Shown here: piece after piece, positions 36,341-46,383 of the stretch
How the letters are laid out: each line of letters opens with the position of its first letter
Numbering within the stretch: position 1 is the stretch's first letter
Assembly (NCBI GenBank): GCA_020027205.1
Contig: JAHRAQ010000024.1
Span: 1 to 64,000 of the forward strand
DNA from: Nitrospirales bacterium
Lineage (GTDB): Bacteria; Nitrospirota; Nitrospiria; Nitrospirales; UBA8639
Reading direction: 5' to 3'
Length of the DNA: 64,000 bases
Made by a program: the position numbers and the translations under genes
The notes under the pieces: generated by a model
Told to the model about the DNA's origin: nothing
The model's database searches: none
The model's input: only the letters and a program-made list of their open reading frames with translations

Positions 36341-38995
36341 TTGCTTGATCGAATGGGACGCGGCTATCAGGCCCTCGTGGTCCGGGTGGTGGATGGGTGC
36401 CGCCGGGCCGCCGTGTGGGTGGTGATCGGAGGGGCCGCCCTCGCCGGACTCGCGGCGGCGTACACGGTGACCCACCTGACGCTTGATACGGATCCCATGA
36501 ATTTGCTGGATGCTGATCTTCCCTTCAGGCAGTTGCAGCGGGACTTCGAGGCGGCGTTTCCGCATCTTGACGATGTGATGCTGGTCGTGGTGGATCACGG
36601 CTCCGCCGAACGCCGGCGCGAGGCGGTGCGCGTCATGGCCGAACAACTGGAACGGCAACCCGCGTTCTTTGCCTCGGTGTATCAACCCCAGCAGGATGAA
36701 TTTTTTGATCGCCACGGCCTGTTGTATTTCAACGTGGAAGAACTCTGGCGGCTGGACGAACGTTTGACGACGTGGGAGCCGTTCCTGGGGTCGATGGTTC
36801 ATGATCCGAGTGTGCGGGGGCTGTGCTCCGTGTTGACGGCGGCGCTGAAAGAGGACCCGTCGCCCGAGCAGCGGAAACTCCTTGCCAAAATGTTCGCGAT
36901 GTTGAGCGAGGCGATGGACGCGCAGCGGCTTGGCCGGCCCCATGCCCTGCGCTGGAAACAGGCCATGCTCGAAGACCTGACGGATCGAAACGATCCTCTG
37001 CACGGGTTTCTTCTGGTCACGCCGAGGCTGGATTATTCGAATCTGAAAGCGGCCGGGGGGCCGCTTGAGGCGTTGCGCCGGCACGGGCGGGAATTGGCGG
37101 AGAGATTCGATGTCAGGATTCGGCTGACGGGATCGATTCCCATTGAAGAGGAAGAGCGGGAAACTCTTGCCGAAGGCGCCGGCACGGCGGCGGGGTTGTC
37201 CCTGGGGCTGGTGTCGCTGGTGTTGTTTGCCGGGCTTCGATCCGCGCGGCTCGTGGGCGCGATGTTGTGCACGCTGGTCGTGGGATTGCTGTGGACGGCC
37301 GCGTTTGCCGTGGCCGCCGTCGGGTCGTTGAATTTTGTGTCGGCGTCCGCGCCGGTGTTGTTCATCGGGCTGGGGGTGGATTTCGGCATTCAGTTCGGCA
37401 TGAGGTATCGTGAGGAACGCGGCCGGGTCGGCGCCCACGACGAGGCCCTGCGGCGCGCGGCCGCCGGCGTCGGCGGGGCGCTGACGCTCGCGGCGGTGGC
37501 CGCCGCGCTAAGTTTTTTTTCGTTTCTCCCGACGTCGTACCGGGGGTTTGCGGAGTTGGGGCTGATTGCCGGCGGCGGCATGTTTATCGCTCTTCTGGCC
37601 AACGTGACGGTGTTTCCGGCTCTGTTGACGCTGTGGCCGCCCGCGTTGCCGAACCGTCCCCCTGCCGCGCGCGGGGAGGCGTCGCCATGGCCGGCGTTCA
37701 TCCTTCGCCGGCGGCGCGTGATTCTCGGCGCGGCGGCGCTGGCGGCGTTGGCGTCGCTGGCCGTGCTGCCGTTCTTGCGGTTTGATTTTAATCCCCTGCA
37801 TCTTCGGGACCCTTCAAGCGAAGGGGTGTCCACGTTTCGGGAATTGCTGGCGGACCCGGAGACCACGCCTTATGTCATTCAGGTGGTCGCCGACGATGCC
37901 GCGGATGCCGAGGCCGTGGCGGAACGTCTGCGGTCGTCGCCGGAAGTGAACCGGGTGGTCACGCTTTCGAGTTTCATTCCCGGCGAACAGGAGGAAAAGT
38001 TGGCCGTGATTGACGAGATGGCCGTGGTGCTCGATCCGGTGCTCACGCCGCGTGAGCCGGCGGACCCGCCGAACGCGGAAGCGGAACTGCGGGCCATGAA
38101 GGATTTTCGAGCAACGCTTGGCGCGTTTGCGGGCGGCGACGCATGGCACGGTGACGAACCGCGCGCCCTGATGGAGGCGACGGACGCTCTGCTGCGTGAT
38201 GCCGGTGACCCGGCGGTGATGGTGCGGGGCCTGCGCGCGAGACTCCTGGAACATTTCCCGGCGTGGCTTGACCGGTTGCGGGGGCTGATGTCTCCCGGCG
38301 AGATTACGCCGGAGACCTTGCCGGACAGTTTGATCCGGCATTATCGAACGGACGAGGGGCGGATGCGGGTCGAGGTGTTTCCGGCGCGCAATCTTCAAGA
38401 CAACGACGCGCTACGTCAATTCGCGGATCATGTGCGGCGGGCGGCGCCGCGGGCCATCGGGTCGCCCGTGGGTATTCTGGAGGGAGGCCGCGCCATCATC
38501 GACGCCTGTCTTCGGGCGACCGGGCTGGCCGTTGTGATGGCCGCCTTGCTGCTGTTCGTGGTTCTTCGACGCGCGCGCGACGTGCTTTTTGTACTCCTGC
38601 CCCTGGTCCTGACGATGGTGTTGACGGTGGCCGTCTGTCTGGCGGCGGGCGTTCCTTTGAATCTGGCCAACGTGATTGCCGTGCCGCTGGTACTGGGGTT
38701 GGGGATTGCTTTCGGCATTTATCTGATTCTGCGGAACCGGGAAGGCGGGTCCATGATCCGGGTCTTGCAGAGCAGCACGGCACATGCCGTGTTTTTCAGC
38801 GCGCTGACGACCATGGCCTCTTTTGGGGCGCTCGGGTTTTCGCGCCACCAGGGCATGGCCAGTCTGGGAATCTTGCTGGTGATCGTGCTGACGCTGGCGC
38901 TGGTGTGCGCGTTGGCGGTGCTCCCGGCCCTGATGGCCGAAGTGGCGGAACGACGCGCGGGGCGGGCCGGCACGGAGCCGGCGGCGGGCGCGTGA
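36341..38995 (+). CDS. RND/MMPL-family exporter, HpnN-like
   Basis: The 884-residue protein shows two repeated halves, each with one N-terminal span, a large periplasmic domain and a bundle of five or so helices. DTDPMNLLDADLPFRQL and FPHLDDVMLVVVD resemble the hopanoid-associated transporter HpnN. The start TTG 36341 has GGGAG five bases upstream; ATG 36353 is less well placed. MlaA and MlaC genes follow convergently, so a role in lipid or hopanoid trafficking to the outer membrane is plausible. No hopanoid synthesis genes are in view. Confidence 0.82.
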   Translation: MLDRMGRGYQALVVRVVDGCRRAAVWVVIGGAALAGLAAAYTVTHLTLDTDPMNLLDADLPFRQLQRDFEAAFPHLDDVMLVVVDHGSAERRREAVRVMAEQLERQPAFFASVYQPQQDEFFDRHGLLYFNVEELWRLDERLTTWEPFLGSMVHDPSVRGLCSVLTAALKEDPSPEQRKLLAKMFAMLSEAMDAQRLGRPHALRWKQAMLEDLTDRNDPLHGFLLVTPRLDYSNLKAAGGPLEALRRHGRELAERFDVRIRLTGSIPIEEEERETLAEGAGTAAGLSLGLVSLVLFAGLRSARLVGAMLCTLVVGLLWTAAFAVAAVGSLNFVSASAPVLFIGLGVDFGIQFGMRYREERGRVGAHDEALRRAAAGVGGALTLAAVAAALSFFSFLPTSYRGFAELGLIAGGGMFIALLANVTVFPALLTLWPPALPNRPPAARGEASPWPAFILRRRRVILGAAALAALASLAVLPFLRFDFNPLHLRDPSSEGVSTFRELLADPETTPYVIQVVADDAADAEAVAERLRSSPEVNRVVTLSSFIPGEQEEKLAVIDEMAVVLDPVLTPREPADPPNAEAELRAMKDFRATLGAFAGGDAWHGDEPRALMEATDALLRDAGDPAVMVRGLRARLLEHFPAWLDRLRGLMSPGEITPETLPDSLIRHYRTDEGRMRVEVFPARNLQDNDALRQFADHVRRAAPRAIGSPVGILEGGRAIIDACLRATGLAVVMAALLLFVVLRRARDVLFVLLPLVLTMVLTVAVCLAAGVPLNLANVIAVPLVLGLGIAFGIYLILRNREGGSMIRVLQSSTAHAVFFSALTTMASFGALGFSRHQGMASLGILLVIVLTLALVCALAVLPALMAEVAERRAGRAGTEPAAGA

Positions 38996-39030
38996 TGGAC
39001 GGGACGGTGTGACGGACGGGGAACGCCGCG

Positions 39031-39864
39031 TCAGTTCAGCGTCTCGTCAAACAGATCGTCGTCGTCCATGGGCGGCGCCCCGTCGTAGGTCAGGAATTTC
39101 CGATGTTGACGATAGGCTTCCCGCGTAAAGAGATAGGGTTCGACTGCGGCGCTGTCTCGAAATTTGACGGCTTCGTCCGCCCGTGACCGTTGATCGACGA
39201 GCCGCAAAACCGCGACGGGCACGACAAACGGAGTGCTCGTATAGAACAACACGTTGGTCACGGTGCTGACGCCCAGATTCGGAGCGTCCCTGACGGTGTT
39301 CGGCCCGATCAGGGGGAGCACCAGGTAGGCGCCCTCGTTCACGCCCCACAGACTTAACGTCTGTCCGAAATCTTCGTCATGGGCTTCGAGGCCGAACGGC
39401 GTGGCCATGTCCCAGATGCCCAAAAGTCCGAACGTGGAGTTCACGAAAAACCGGCCGGCGTCCCGGAGGCCCTGTCGAACCTTGCCCTGCAGGAAACCGT
39501 TCAGGATGGTGTTCGGGTAGGCCACGTTGTCAAAAAAATTCGACACACTTTGTCTGGCCGGTCGCGGGACGTATTCGATATACGCCGTTGCCACGGGTTC
39601 GCCGATGGCCCGGTCGAGCAAGTCATTGACCATGTAGATCGAACGATTCACCGACACAAGCGGGTCGTTGTCCGTCTCTCCGCCGCCGGCGGACGGGGTG
39701 GTCGCGCATCCCGTCGTGAGGGCGAACAGGGTCAGGGCCGCGGCCAGGGCCGCGACCGGGGACGGCGCGCCCGGTGCGGCGATGCTCGCGTACTTTTGGG
39801 ACGTGGCGCTCATCATGCCGTCGACGATTCCGTGCTCGCGTGAAGGATTAGAGTCCGCGCGCAT
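39031..39864 (-). CDS. mlaA: MlaA/VacJ outer-membrane lipoprotein
   Basis: The lipobox LTTGC (Cys53 from the first Met) is followed by the MlaA core NRSIYMVNDLLDRA, VSNFFDNVAYPNTILN and FGLLGIWDMATPFGL. MlaA removes mislocalised phospholipid from the outer leaflet and passes it to MlaC. ATG 39864 overlaps mlaC by 17 bases; ATG 39816 would give a more normal signal peptide. It lies directly after mlaC on the same strand. Confidence 0.9.
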   Translation of the reverse strand: MRADSNPSREHGIVDGMMSATSQKYASIAAPGAPSPVAALAAALTLFALTTGCATTPSAGGGETDNDPLVSVNRSIYMVNDLLDRAIGEPVATAYIEYVPRPARQSVSNFFDNVAYPNTILNGFLQGKVRQGLRDAGRFFVNSTFGLLGIWDMATPFGLEAHDEDFGQTLSLWGVNEGAYLVLPLIGPNTVRDAPNLGVSTVTNVLFYTSTPFVVPVAVLRLVDQRSRADEAVKFRDSAAVEPYLFTREAYRQHRKFLTYDGAPPMDDDDLFDETLN

Positions 39865-40471
39865 GATCCTGAATCTGGTCCCGCAGCCGTTGCAGCAGGG
39901 TGGGGAGTCCGTCCTGTTTCAGGATGGCGCCGTATTCCGCGCGTTTCAGCGCCACGTCGCTCACGCCGTTGACGCTGATGTTGATAATTTTCCATTGGTC
40001 CCGCACCGGATGCACGATGTAGTGAAAGGTCATGCGTTCCCCGTCCGCTTTCACGAAATGGCCGGTCACAAGGGTGCGGGCCCCTCGAGGCAGCGGTTGT
40101 TCCGAAAGCACGTCGAACCGCTCGCCGCCATACGTCTTGAAACGCCCGGCATAGGTTGAAACGCTCAAGTCCCGGAACGTTTGGACAAAGGCGTCCCGTT
40201 GCGCTTCTGTGAATTGTTTCCAATGTCTTCCGGCGACCAGGCGCGCGATTCTGTCGAGATCGTGCGTCTGGTCAATCACGGGAGCGATGGTCTGATAGCG
40301 GCCCTCATAGCCGAGGGCGTCGCCGTTTTTCATCATGGCCGTGATCGACTCATGCAGTTCGCGCACGACATGCGCGGCGTCGCCGCCCTCAAGCGCCCAG
40401 GCATGCCCGCCCCATGCCGTCCAGAAAACCGTGACGCAGACCAGGACATTGTTCATCACGGCGCCGGTCAT
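39848..40471 (-). CDS. mlaC: MlaC/HpnM-type periplasmic lipid-binding protein
   Basis: The product has a signal peptide ending near HAWA and then the MlaC fold: YQTIAPVIDQTHDLDRIARLVAGRHW, FVQTFRDLSVSTYAGRFKTY and WKIINISVNGVSDVALKRAEY. It carries phospholipid (or a hopanoid-like lipid, as HpnM) across the periplasm. ATG 40471 gives the signal peptide; ATG 40501 is also open. Its partners here are MlaA and the HpnN-like pump; MlaBDEF are not in the window. Confidence 0.88.
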   Translation of the reverse strand: MTGAVMNNVLVCVTVFWTAWGGHAWALEGGDAAHVVRELHESITAMMKNGDALGYEGRYQTIAPVIDQTHDLDRIARLVAGRHWKQFTEAQRDAFVQTFRDLSVSTYAGRFKTYGGERFDVLSEQPLPRGARTLVTGHFVKADGERMTFHYIVHPVRDQWKIINISVNGVSDVALKRAEYGAILKQDGLPTLLQRLRDQIQDHARGL

Positions 40472-40518
40472 GCCTGATCCGTGTTGCGGGGAACGTACCA
40501 TATTGGCGGGGTCAATGC

Positions 40519-42378
40519 CTACAGGGAGGCGGCGTCATCCGCGTGATCCCGCCGCGCCCGCGAGTGAGGGCCGGGAGTGATTCGAAACCGGACTTCGTCC
40601 GCGTGGGTGTACGCGGACGTTTCGCCGCCGGCAAACAGCCCGCATCGGTACAGCCCGGGCGTCCATCCCGTGTCCGGCGCGGAGAGGAGAAAGTAACCGG
40701 ACTGGTCTCCCATGCCCGTGATGACCTGATCCTGCGCGACCGGGACGCGGCGCGCCGCCGCCCGCGGCTTGCCGGCGGCGCCGGCGGTTTCGGGAAAACA
40801 TTCCGCGCCGAGAGGCACTTCGTCATAGGCGGCGGTGACAAGGCCGAACACCAGATAGATCTCTTCCTGGGCGGCGGGGAAGGTGTCGTGCGGCTGAATG
40901 GGGATAAAATCATGGGTGCCGGTGGGGCGGTCGTCCCGCATGACGCGCCGGGCCGGAATCACGTATCGAAACATGCTGAAATCCGCATCGCGGCCCATCA
41001 ACGATACCCGTGTGTCAATCTGCCGCGCGGGCCGGAGTGTGGCGTCCGCGATTCGACGATAGAGCGCTTCCTCGGTCATGGCGGGCGCGGCGGCCGGATC
41101 GGGATCGGCGCCGGCGCCGGCGTTCACGGAGTTTTCACCGGCGCCGGCGTTCCCGTTGATCCGCGGCCCGTCCTGTTCGGCGAGGTGCTGTTTGACCTTT
41201 GCGACCCACGCCGTCAGTTTGTGTTTGTCCAGTACGCGCAGGCCGGCTTTGGGGGGCGCGTCTCTGGTTCGTTCTTCGAAATCAACGGCCGCGTCGAGGA
41301 GGACTTCGAAATAGGGGAGGGCGTCGGTCCATCGTTCCAGTTGTACCAGACATTGACCGATGCGAAAAAATGCGTCCGCGTACACTTCGTCCGACGGCTT
41401 CATGGCGGACAAACCTTCAAAGGTCGCGACGGCCTCCTCGCAGCGACCGAGGTGCAGCAGCGTCATGCCCAGTTCGTGGGTCGCGCTGTAATCGCCGGGA
41501 TTGAGGGTGAGAATTTTTCGATACAGCGGCTCGACTTCTTCGTAGCGGCCGGCCTCAAAGAGTCTCCACGCCTGCGCGCGAATCGCGGCCCATGCCTTGC
41601 GTTCCCCCGCCACGGAGCCGTCCGGAGTGAAAATGGGTTCGAACCGGCGCCCCCGTTCTTTGGTGGCGCCGTAGATGACCGACATCAGACTGCGGGCGGC
41701 ATCTTCCTCGGGTGAACCGGGTGTCACCATGGTCAGGACGCGCTCGACTTCGTCGCGGGCGCCGGGGCCGTCCAGAATGTCAAACCGGGCGCGGGCGAGT
41801 GCCAACCGCCATCCCGGCATGTTCGGAGCCATGGCCACCGCTTTTTCGTACCACGTCAGCGATTCTTCCAGCCGGTCAAGCGCGCGGAGCGCGCGCGCCA
41901 CCCGCAGGGGTAGCAGGGGATTGTCGGCGTCAAGGCCGGCCATGCGCCGCAGGGCGGCCACGGCCTGCTCCTCCTGTCCCGAGCGCAGGAACACGCTCCA
42001 TTGCGCCCATCGGACGTCCATATCTTGCGGGTTTTTCTTCAGCACCGCGTCGTAGGTGTCGATGGCGTCCTGATACCGGCGGGACGTGGTGGCGAGGATA
42101 TGACCGCGCAGGACGTGGAGCGTCATCGTGTCCGGGTGCGCCTGAATGCCGTTGTCCAGGAGTTGCAACGCGCGCGCGGGGGCGCCGTCGAGCCATGCAA
42201 CTTCCGCGCGATGGGCGATGCGCTCCCCCGCATCGGCGCCGGGCGGCACGTCGGTCGCGGCCGGGGCCGCGGCCGGACCGCTGGCCGCCGCCATCACGAG
42301 GAGCGAGGCAAGATACGAGATTCGCCGCAGGGCTTTGCGGGGTCTCGCTCGCGCCGGTTGTCGGAAAAAAATGTTCAT
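40519..42378 (-). CDS. Secreted TPR-repeat protein
   Basis: The product is about 619 residues. It has a signal peptide or anchor at 1-38, tetratricopeptide repeats over about 50-380, and a linker rich in Ala, Gly and Asn near 420-440. A 170-residue C-terminal beta-rich domain contains FPAAQEEIYLVFGLV and GYFLLSAPDTGWTPGLYRC. The C-terminal part looks like a separate binding domain. It lies just upstream of mlaC on the same strand and may be co-transcribed with it. The function is unknown, with cell-envelope scaffolding the likeliest. Confidence 0.7.
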   Translation of the reverse strand: MNIFFRQPARARPRKALRRISYLASLLVMAAASGPAAAPAATDVPPGADAGERIAHRAEVAWLDGAPARALQLLDNGIQAHPDTMTLHVLRGHILATTSRRYQDAIDTYDAVLKKNPQDMDVRWAQWSVFLRSGQEEQAVAALRRMAGLDADNPLLPLRVARALRALDRLEESLTWYEKAVAMAPNMPGWRLALARARFDILDGPGARDEVERVLTMVTPGSPEEDAARSLMSVIYGATKERGRRFEPIFTPDGSVAGERKAWAAIRAQAWRLFEAGRYEEVEPLYRKILTLNPGDYSATHELGMTLLHLGRCEEAVATFEGLSAMKPSDEVYADAFFRIGQCLVQLERWTDALPYFEVLLDAAVDFEERTRDAPPKAGLRVLDKHKLTAWVAKVKQHLAEQDGPRINGNAGAGENSVNAGAGADPDPAAAPAMTEEALYRRIADATLRPARQIDTRVSLMGRDADFSMFRYVIPARRVMRDDRPTGTHDFIPIQPHDTFPAAQEEIYLVFGLVTAAYDEVPLGAECFPETAGAAGKPRAAARRVPVAQDQVITGMGDQSGYFLLSAPDTGWTPGLYRCGLFAGGETSAYTHADEVRFRITPGPHSRARRDHADDAASL

Positions 42379-42512
42379 ACCGGAACAGGGCGCGCACGGC
42401 AACGCCCTGTCGATACAGTATATCATAACGGGAAGAGAGGGTGAAAGGACGAAGCGGTCTGCACGGGAGAAGGGCGGGCCGCGTTACGTCGCGTCGTGCC
42501 GCGTCGCGTCGA

Positions 42513-43358
42513 TCAACGCTCCGTGAGTGTTTCGAGGCGCGCGAGTTCTTGCGGAGTCAGGTCGAACGCGCCGACCGCCAGATCGTCTTTCATGTGTTGC
42601 ACGTCGGTGGTGCCGGTCAGGGGCAGCATCCCCGCCTGTTGCGCAAAACGAAAAATAATCTGCGCCGGCCCGGTTCCCACCCGCGCGGCCATGGCCGTGA
42701 CCGCCGGGTCGTTGAGCACGTCGATATTGGCGGTGAGCAACGAAAATCCCTGATAGATGATGCGGCGGGTCTTGCAGATTGTCCTGACGTCCCGGTCCCA
42801 CCCCAACGCCGCATAGCACCGGTTCTGCACCATCATGGGGATGACGGCGGCGCGCTCGCACAGGTGGTGCAGTTGCGCCGGCCGCACGTTGCTGATCCCG
42901 ATCATCCTGACGCGCCCCGATTGATACAGCCGCTCCATCGCCGCCCAGATGTCCCAGTCATCCCGGGTGAGGCCCTCGCGCGCGCAGGGGCCGTGCAGGA
43001 CGTAGGAATCCAGATAGTCGGTGCGCAGATGGGCGAGCGAACTTTCAAATGATTGTTCGACCTGTTCGGCGACGGCGGCGCTGGGATCATAGGGTGTTCG
43101 ATGATCCTGGCCGGAGACGGACGTGAATTTGGTTTGGAGAAACAGGCGCTCGCGCGCGATGCCCTGTTGCGCCAGGGCGAGCAGGGAGTCTCCCACCAGA
43201 GATTCGTCGTAGTGGATGAGTTGGTTGGCCGTGTCAATGGCCCGGAAGCCGGCGCCGACGGCCTCGATCACATGGCGGGTCGTGTGCTCCTTTTTCCACG
43301 CCGTGCCGTACATGAAGTCCGGCACGGGTACGTCGTTATGGGCGGTCATGTTCGGCAT
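42513..43358 (-). CDS. Aldo/keto reductase
   Basis: The 281-residue AKR barrel has the catalytic tetrad visible as Asp in RAIDTAN, Tyr in LIHYDES, Lys in QTKFT and His in SYVLHGP. The NADPH-binding region near GISNVRPAQL is typical. It reduces aldehydes or ketones; the substrate is not predictable. The gene is monocistronic, between the TPR gene and a repeat. Confidence 0.88.
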   Translation of the reverse strand: MPNMTAHNDVPVPDFMYGTAWKKEHTTRHVIEAVGAGFRAIDTANQLIHYDESLVGDSLLALAQQGIARERLFLQTKFTSVSGQDHRTPYDPSAAVAEQVEQSFESSLAHLRTDYLDSYVLHGPCAREGLTRDDWDIWAAMERLYQSGRVRMIGISNVRPAQLHHLCERAAVIPMMVQNRCYAALGWDRDVRTICKTRRIIYQGFSLLTANIDVLNDPAVTAMAARVGTGPAQIIFRFAQQAGMLPLTGTTDVQHMKDDLAVGAFDLTPQELARLETLTER

Positions 43359-43424
43359 GGGGATCTCCGGTGTGTGGGTTTAGTCTGGCGTTGCTGGCGT
43401 TTGCAATAGGAGTACCGCGCCGCG

Positions 43425-43527
43425 GATTTTTGTTCCAGGCAAGGCGGACGCCGAGTGGGCGAGGAAGGCGTATTCATATACGTCGACCGAGCACACGAGA
43501 AGTCCAACGCCGCATGGAACGAAAAGC
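43425..43527. repeat. Repeat of about 105 bases with inverted ends, copy 2
   Basis: It begins GATTTTTGTTCCAGGCAAGG and ends CCGCATGGAACGAAAAGCC. It matches 27183-27287, with the central ACGTCGACCGA and GGAAGGCGT shared. It lies just before the stop of the PEP mutase gene on the minus strand and could also act as its 3' structure. Confidence 0.8.
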
Positions 43528-43540
43528 CGCAAGCGGCGGA

Positions 43541-45175
43541 TTAAAAACGTTCGGCCTGCACCACGTCGGCGACACTGTTGATGTCGAGCCAGTGCCCCAC
43601 CGTGTACAGCACACGGACGGACACGTCGCGTCGGCGCAGTTCCTGAAATAACCGCGCCATCCCGGCTTTTTTGTTGGCGGGGTCGGCCAGCATCTCCGCC
43701 AGCAAATGTTGCAGGCGCTCGGTGGCGCCGGCCGACACTTTTAATAATCCCATCCAGACGCCGTGCCGCGCCGCGGGCGGCACATCCCGCCCCAGTTGTG
43801 TGAGATAAATGCTGGCATGGTAGGCTTCCCGCGAATTGGGGGCCGTGCATTCCGCAAAGCCGCCGAGCCGCGTGTAGGCGGTTTTGCCTTCCCACACGCT
43901 GTCCACCACGATCACCCAGTCGTCGGGTTCCTGCATCATGATCTGCGGAATGTATTTGCTGAACAGGAGGTCCCCGTAGGAAATGATGGTGTCGTGAAAG
44001 GCCCCGTTCCGGTTCCGGAGCGCGCAGAACAGGGAGGCGAGTTCGCCGGTGTCCGCGAAGTCGTCGTTGTCCACGTAGGTGAGATGAGGAAGCGTGACGG
44101 CTTCCTTGCGGTAGCCGCGGACGACGGTGATGTGTTTGATGCCCGCCGTCTGATACGCGTCGACGATATGCGAGAGGATCGGGATGCCTTGAATCGGCAC
44201 CATGGTTTTGGGTTTGTCTTTCGTGAAGTCGCCCAGTTCGTCGCCGCGTGACGCGGCCAGGACAATCGCCGTCAGGTGGTCGCCGCCGTGCGGCAGGTAG
44301 CGTTGTTCGGCTTGCCGGAGCGTCTCGGCGTCCTGCAGCCGGAAAATTTCGGCGACCGGCGCGATCTTGTCTTCAATGGACAGGAGGTGCTCGTCCGCCT
44401 TCACGATCTGCGCCGTTTTCTGCATGGCCGTCACCGCCGCGCGCAGCAGGTGATTGGCCCAGATGACCAGCGAAAATCCATACTGCCGAAAGACGTCGGT
44501 CGGCGTGGCGTAATACTTGGTCGGGACAATCGCCACCGGGCATCGCGCGCCCCATTCCCGTTTGAAGGCCAGAATTTCGTCGGGAGTCGCCAGGGCGCTG
44601 TGAATGAGGATGCCGTCGGCGCCCGCCCGGTGATAGGCTTCGGCCCGCCGCAGGGCCTCGGTCAGGCCCCAGCCGCAGATAAAGGCTTCGATTCTGGCGA
44701 TGATGCAAAAGTCGTCGTCGGTTTGCGCGTCTTTCCCGGCTTTGAGTTTTCCGCAGAATTCGTCCATGTCGGCCATGGGCTGGGCGTCGCCTTGCAAAAA
44801 ACTGTTGGTTTTGGGGAAACATTTGTCCTCGATGCAGACGGCGGCGATTCGGCGCTGTTCCAGTTTGCCGATCAGGCGCTGCATGTTGTTGAAATTGCCG
44901 TAGCCGGTGTCGCCATCGAGCAGGATGGGAATTTGCGTGGCGTCGGACATGAACTCCAGATGGTCGAGGATTTGCGTCCAACTGGCCTCGTTGTTGTCCC
45001 GGACGCCGAATTGCGCGGCGATGGTGAGGCCGCTGGCCCAGATGCCCTTGAATCCCGCCTCTTCGACGATTTTTGCGCTGAGGCCGTTATGGGATTCGCA
45101 AAAAAACTCCACTTGGTCGGACAGCAGGAGCCGTTTGAATTGCGCGGCTTTCGAGGGCGGCGGTTGGGATGTCAT
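43541..45175 (-). CDS. Phosphoenolpyruvate mutase fused to a nucleotidyltransferase
   Basis: Residues 1-300 are PEP mutase, with [28 protein letters not shown] and the signature [11 protein letters not shown], which forms the C-P bond. Residues 310-544 are a nucleotidyltransferase domain with [13 protein letters not shown] and [11 protein letters not shown], like the CTP:phosphonate cytidylyltransferases seen fused to PepM in phosphonolipid or phosphonoglycan pathways. It implies that phosphonate is made and attached to a lipid or glycan. Phosphonopyruvate decarboxylase and the aminotransferase are not adjacent. Confidence 0.9.
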   Translation of the reverse strand: MTSQPPPSKAAQFKRLLLSDQVEFFCESHNGLSAKIVEEAGFKGIWASGLTIAAQFGVRDNNEASWTQILDHLEFMSDATQIPILLDGDTGYGNFNNMQRLIGKLEQRRIAAVCIEDKCFPKTNSFLQGDAQPMADMDEFCGKLKAGKDAQTDDDFCIIARIEAFICGWGLTEALRRAEAYHRAGADGILIHSALATPDEILAFKREWGARCPVAIVPTKYYATPTDVFRQYGFSLVIWANHLLRAAVTAMQKTAQIVKADEHLLSIEDKIAPVAEIFRLQDAETLRQAEQRYLPHGGDHLTAIVLAASRGDELGDFTKDKPKTMVPIQGIPILSHIVDAYQTAGIKHITVVRGYRKEAVTLPHLTYVDNDDFADTGELASLFCALRNRNGAFHDTIISYGDLLFSKYIPQIMMQEPDDWVIVVDSVWEGKTAYTRLGGFAECTAPNSREAYHASIYLTQLGRDVPPAARHGVWMGLLKVSAGATERLQHLLAEMLADPANKKAGMARLFQELRRRDVSVRVLYTVGHWLDINSVADVVQAERF

Positions 45176-45262
45176 GGTTCGCTCGTGTGGCGCCCTCGCG
45201 GCGCCCCGGACGGGTGGCCCGCGTCGGGGCGGCGGGGCGGCGTTCGCCCGTGAAGCGACCGG

Positions 45263-45847
45263 CTAATTCATATTCGGATCCACGGGCATGTCCGTGTACA
45301 ATTCCACGGGCATGTCCGCGGACAACGGCAGGTCGGGGCCGAACGACCGCAGGATCGTTCCCCATAAGCGCCGGTGATCCGCCTCAAACATGATGGCCGG
45401 GTCGGCCGGATGCGTCAGCCACGATCCGGTTTGCATTTCATTTTCCAACTGGCCCGGCGCCCACCCGGAATACCCGATAAACGCCCGCAGGTTGTCCAGG
45501 GAAGACGGGTCCCGCAGCAGATTCTCCAGGGCCTTCGCGTTGCCGCCCAGATATACGCTGTCAAAGACGTGGTGGGAATCGGCCCGGTTTTGCGGCGTAC
45601 GGTACAGGATCAACAGGTGTTGTTGTTGCACCGGGCCTCCCGCAAAGACCTTGTGGTGCTGGCCTTCGAGAACGGGGACGTGCGGGAGGACTTCGGTGAT
45701 GGTGATCTGCGTCGGGCGGTTGACCACGACGCCGAGCGCGCCTTCGGGGCCGTGCTCGCACAACAGGATTACGGTCTGCTGAAAATTGGGGTCGCGGAGG
45801 CTGGGGCTGGCAATGAGAAAGATGCCTTTGCCGAGCGGGGTCTTCAT
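45263..45847 (-). CDS. algH: YqgE/AlgH family protein
   Basis: The 194-residue product has the family signature: GIFLIASPSLRDPNFQQTVILLCEHGPEGALGVVVNRP at the N-terminus and a GYSGWAPGQLENEM segment. The biochemical role of this widespread family is not well defined. It is followed on the same strand by the PEP mutase gene, with 87 bases between. Confidence 0.93.
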   Translation of the reverse strand: MKTPLGKGIFLIASPSLRDPNFQQTVILLCEHGPEGALGVVVNRPTQITITEVLPHVPVLEGQHHKVFAGGPVQQQHLLILYRTPQNRADSHHVFDSVYLGGNAKALENLLRDPSSLDNLRAFIGYSGWAPGQLENEMQTGSWLTHPADPAIMFEADHRRLWGTILRSFGPDLPLSADMPVELYTDMPVDPNMN

Positions 45848-45974
45848 GGGGTCATCCTACAAGGGAACGCGACGTTCGACAAGAGGGTCCGCATTTTTTC
45901 CATGCGCGACGCCGGCCCGCGGCGGCATCGGGGCACCATGCCCCGGCCCGTTCCGCCGCGTCGTGCCGGCGGCG

Positions 45975-46247
45975 TCAGGTTCGATAATCCTTGAACTCCG
46001 CCCCGGCGTCGGGCAATTTCAGAAACGCGCGCATCTGTTTTTTGAGCGTGGCGCGGCCGGTTTCATCGCCAAGGTTCAGGTGATATTCATTGATGACCAT
46101 GGTTTTGACGCCGCCGGGCTTATTCCATTCGGTCCAGCAGTTCTGGCAGGTGTGGCTTTTGATTTCCTCCTCCATCTTGCCCAGAAACAGCGGTTCCGTC
46201 ATCTGTTCCGCGGTCTGTTCACATTTCAGACAGTGAATCTCGGCCAT
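45975..46247 (-). CDS. YggX-like Fe(2+)-trafficking / oxidative-damage protection protein
   Basis: The 90-residue protein resembles YggX through the C-terminal TMVINEYHLNL and KKQMRAFL. Unlike E. coli YggX it has CXXC pairs (CLKC and CQNC) that could bind iron or zinc. YggX protects Fe-S enzymes from oxidative damage. Confidence 0.75.
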   Translation of the reverse strand: MAEIHCLKCEQTAEQMTEPLFLGKMEEEIKSHTCQNCWTEWNKPGGVKTMVINEYHLNLGDETGRATLKKQMRAFLKLPDAGAEFKDYRT

Positions 46248-46383
46248 GAATGAAAGTCCTCCCTTTTGTCTGGATAATCTTCTTATGTCTGCGAAGTTAC
46301 CTTACCATGTTTTGCAATGGGTTGAAAAGCGGATGCCGGAGATTGCGTGGGATGTGTTCATCGAAAAGCGGCGCATCTGCTCA

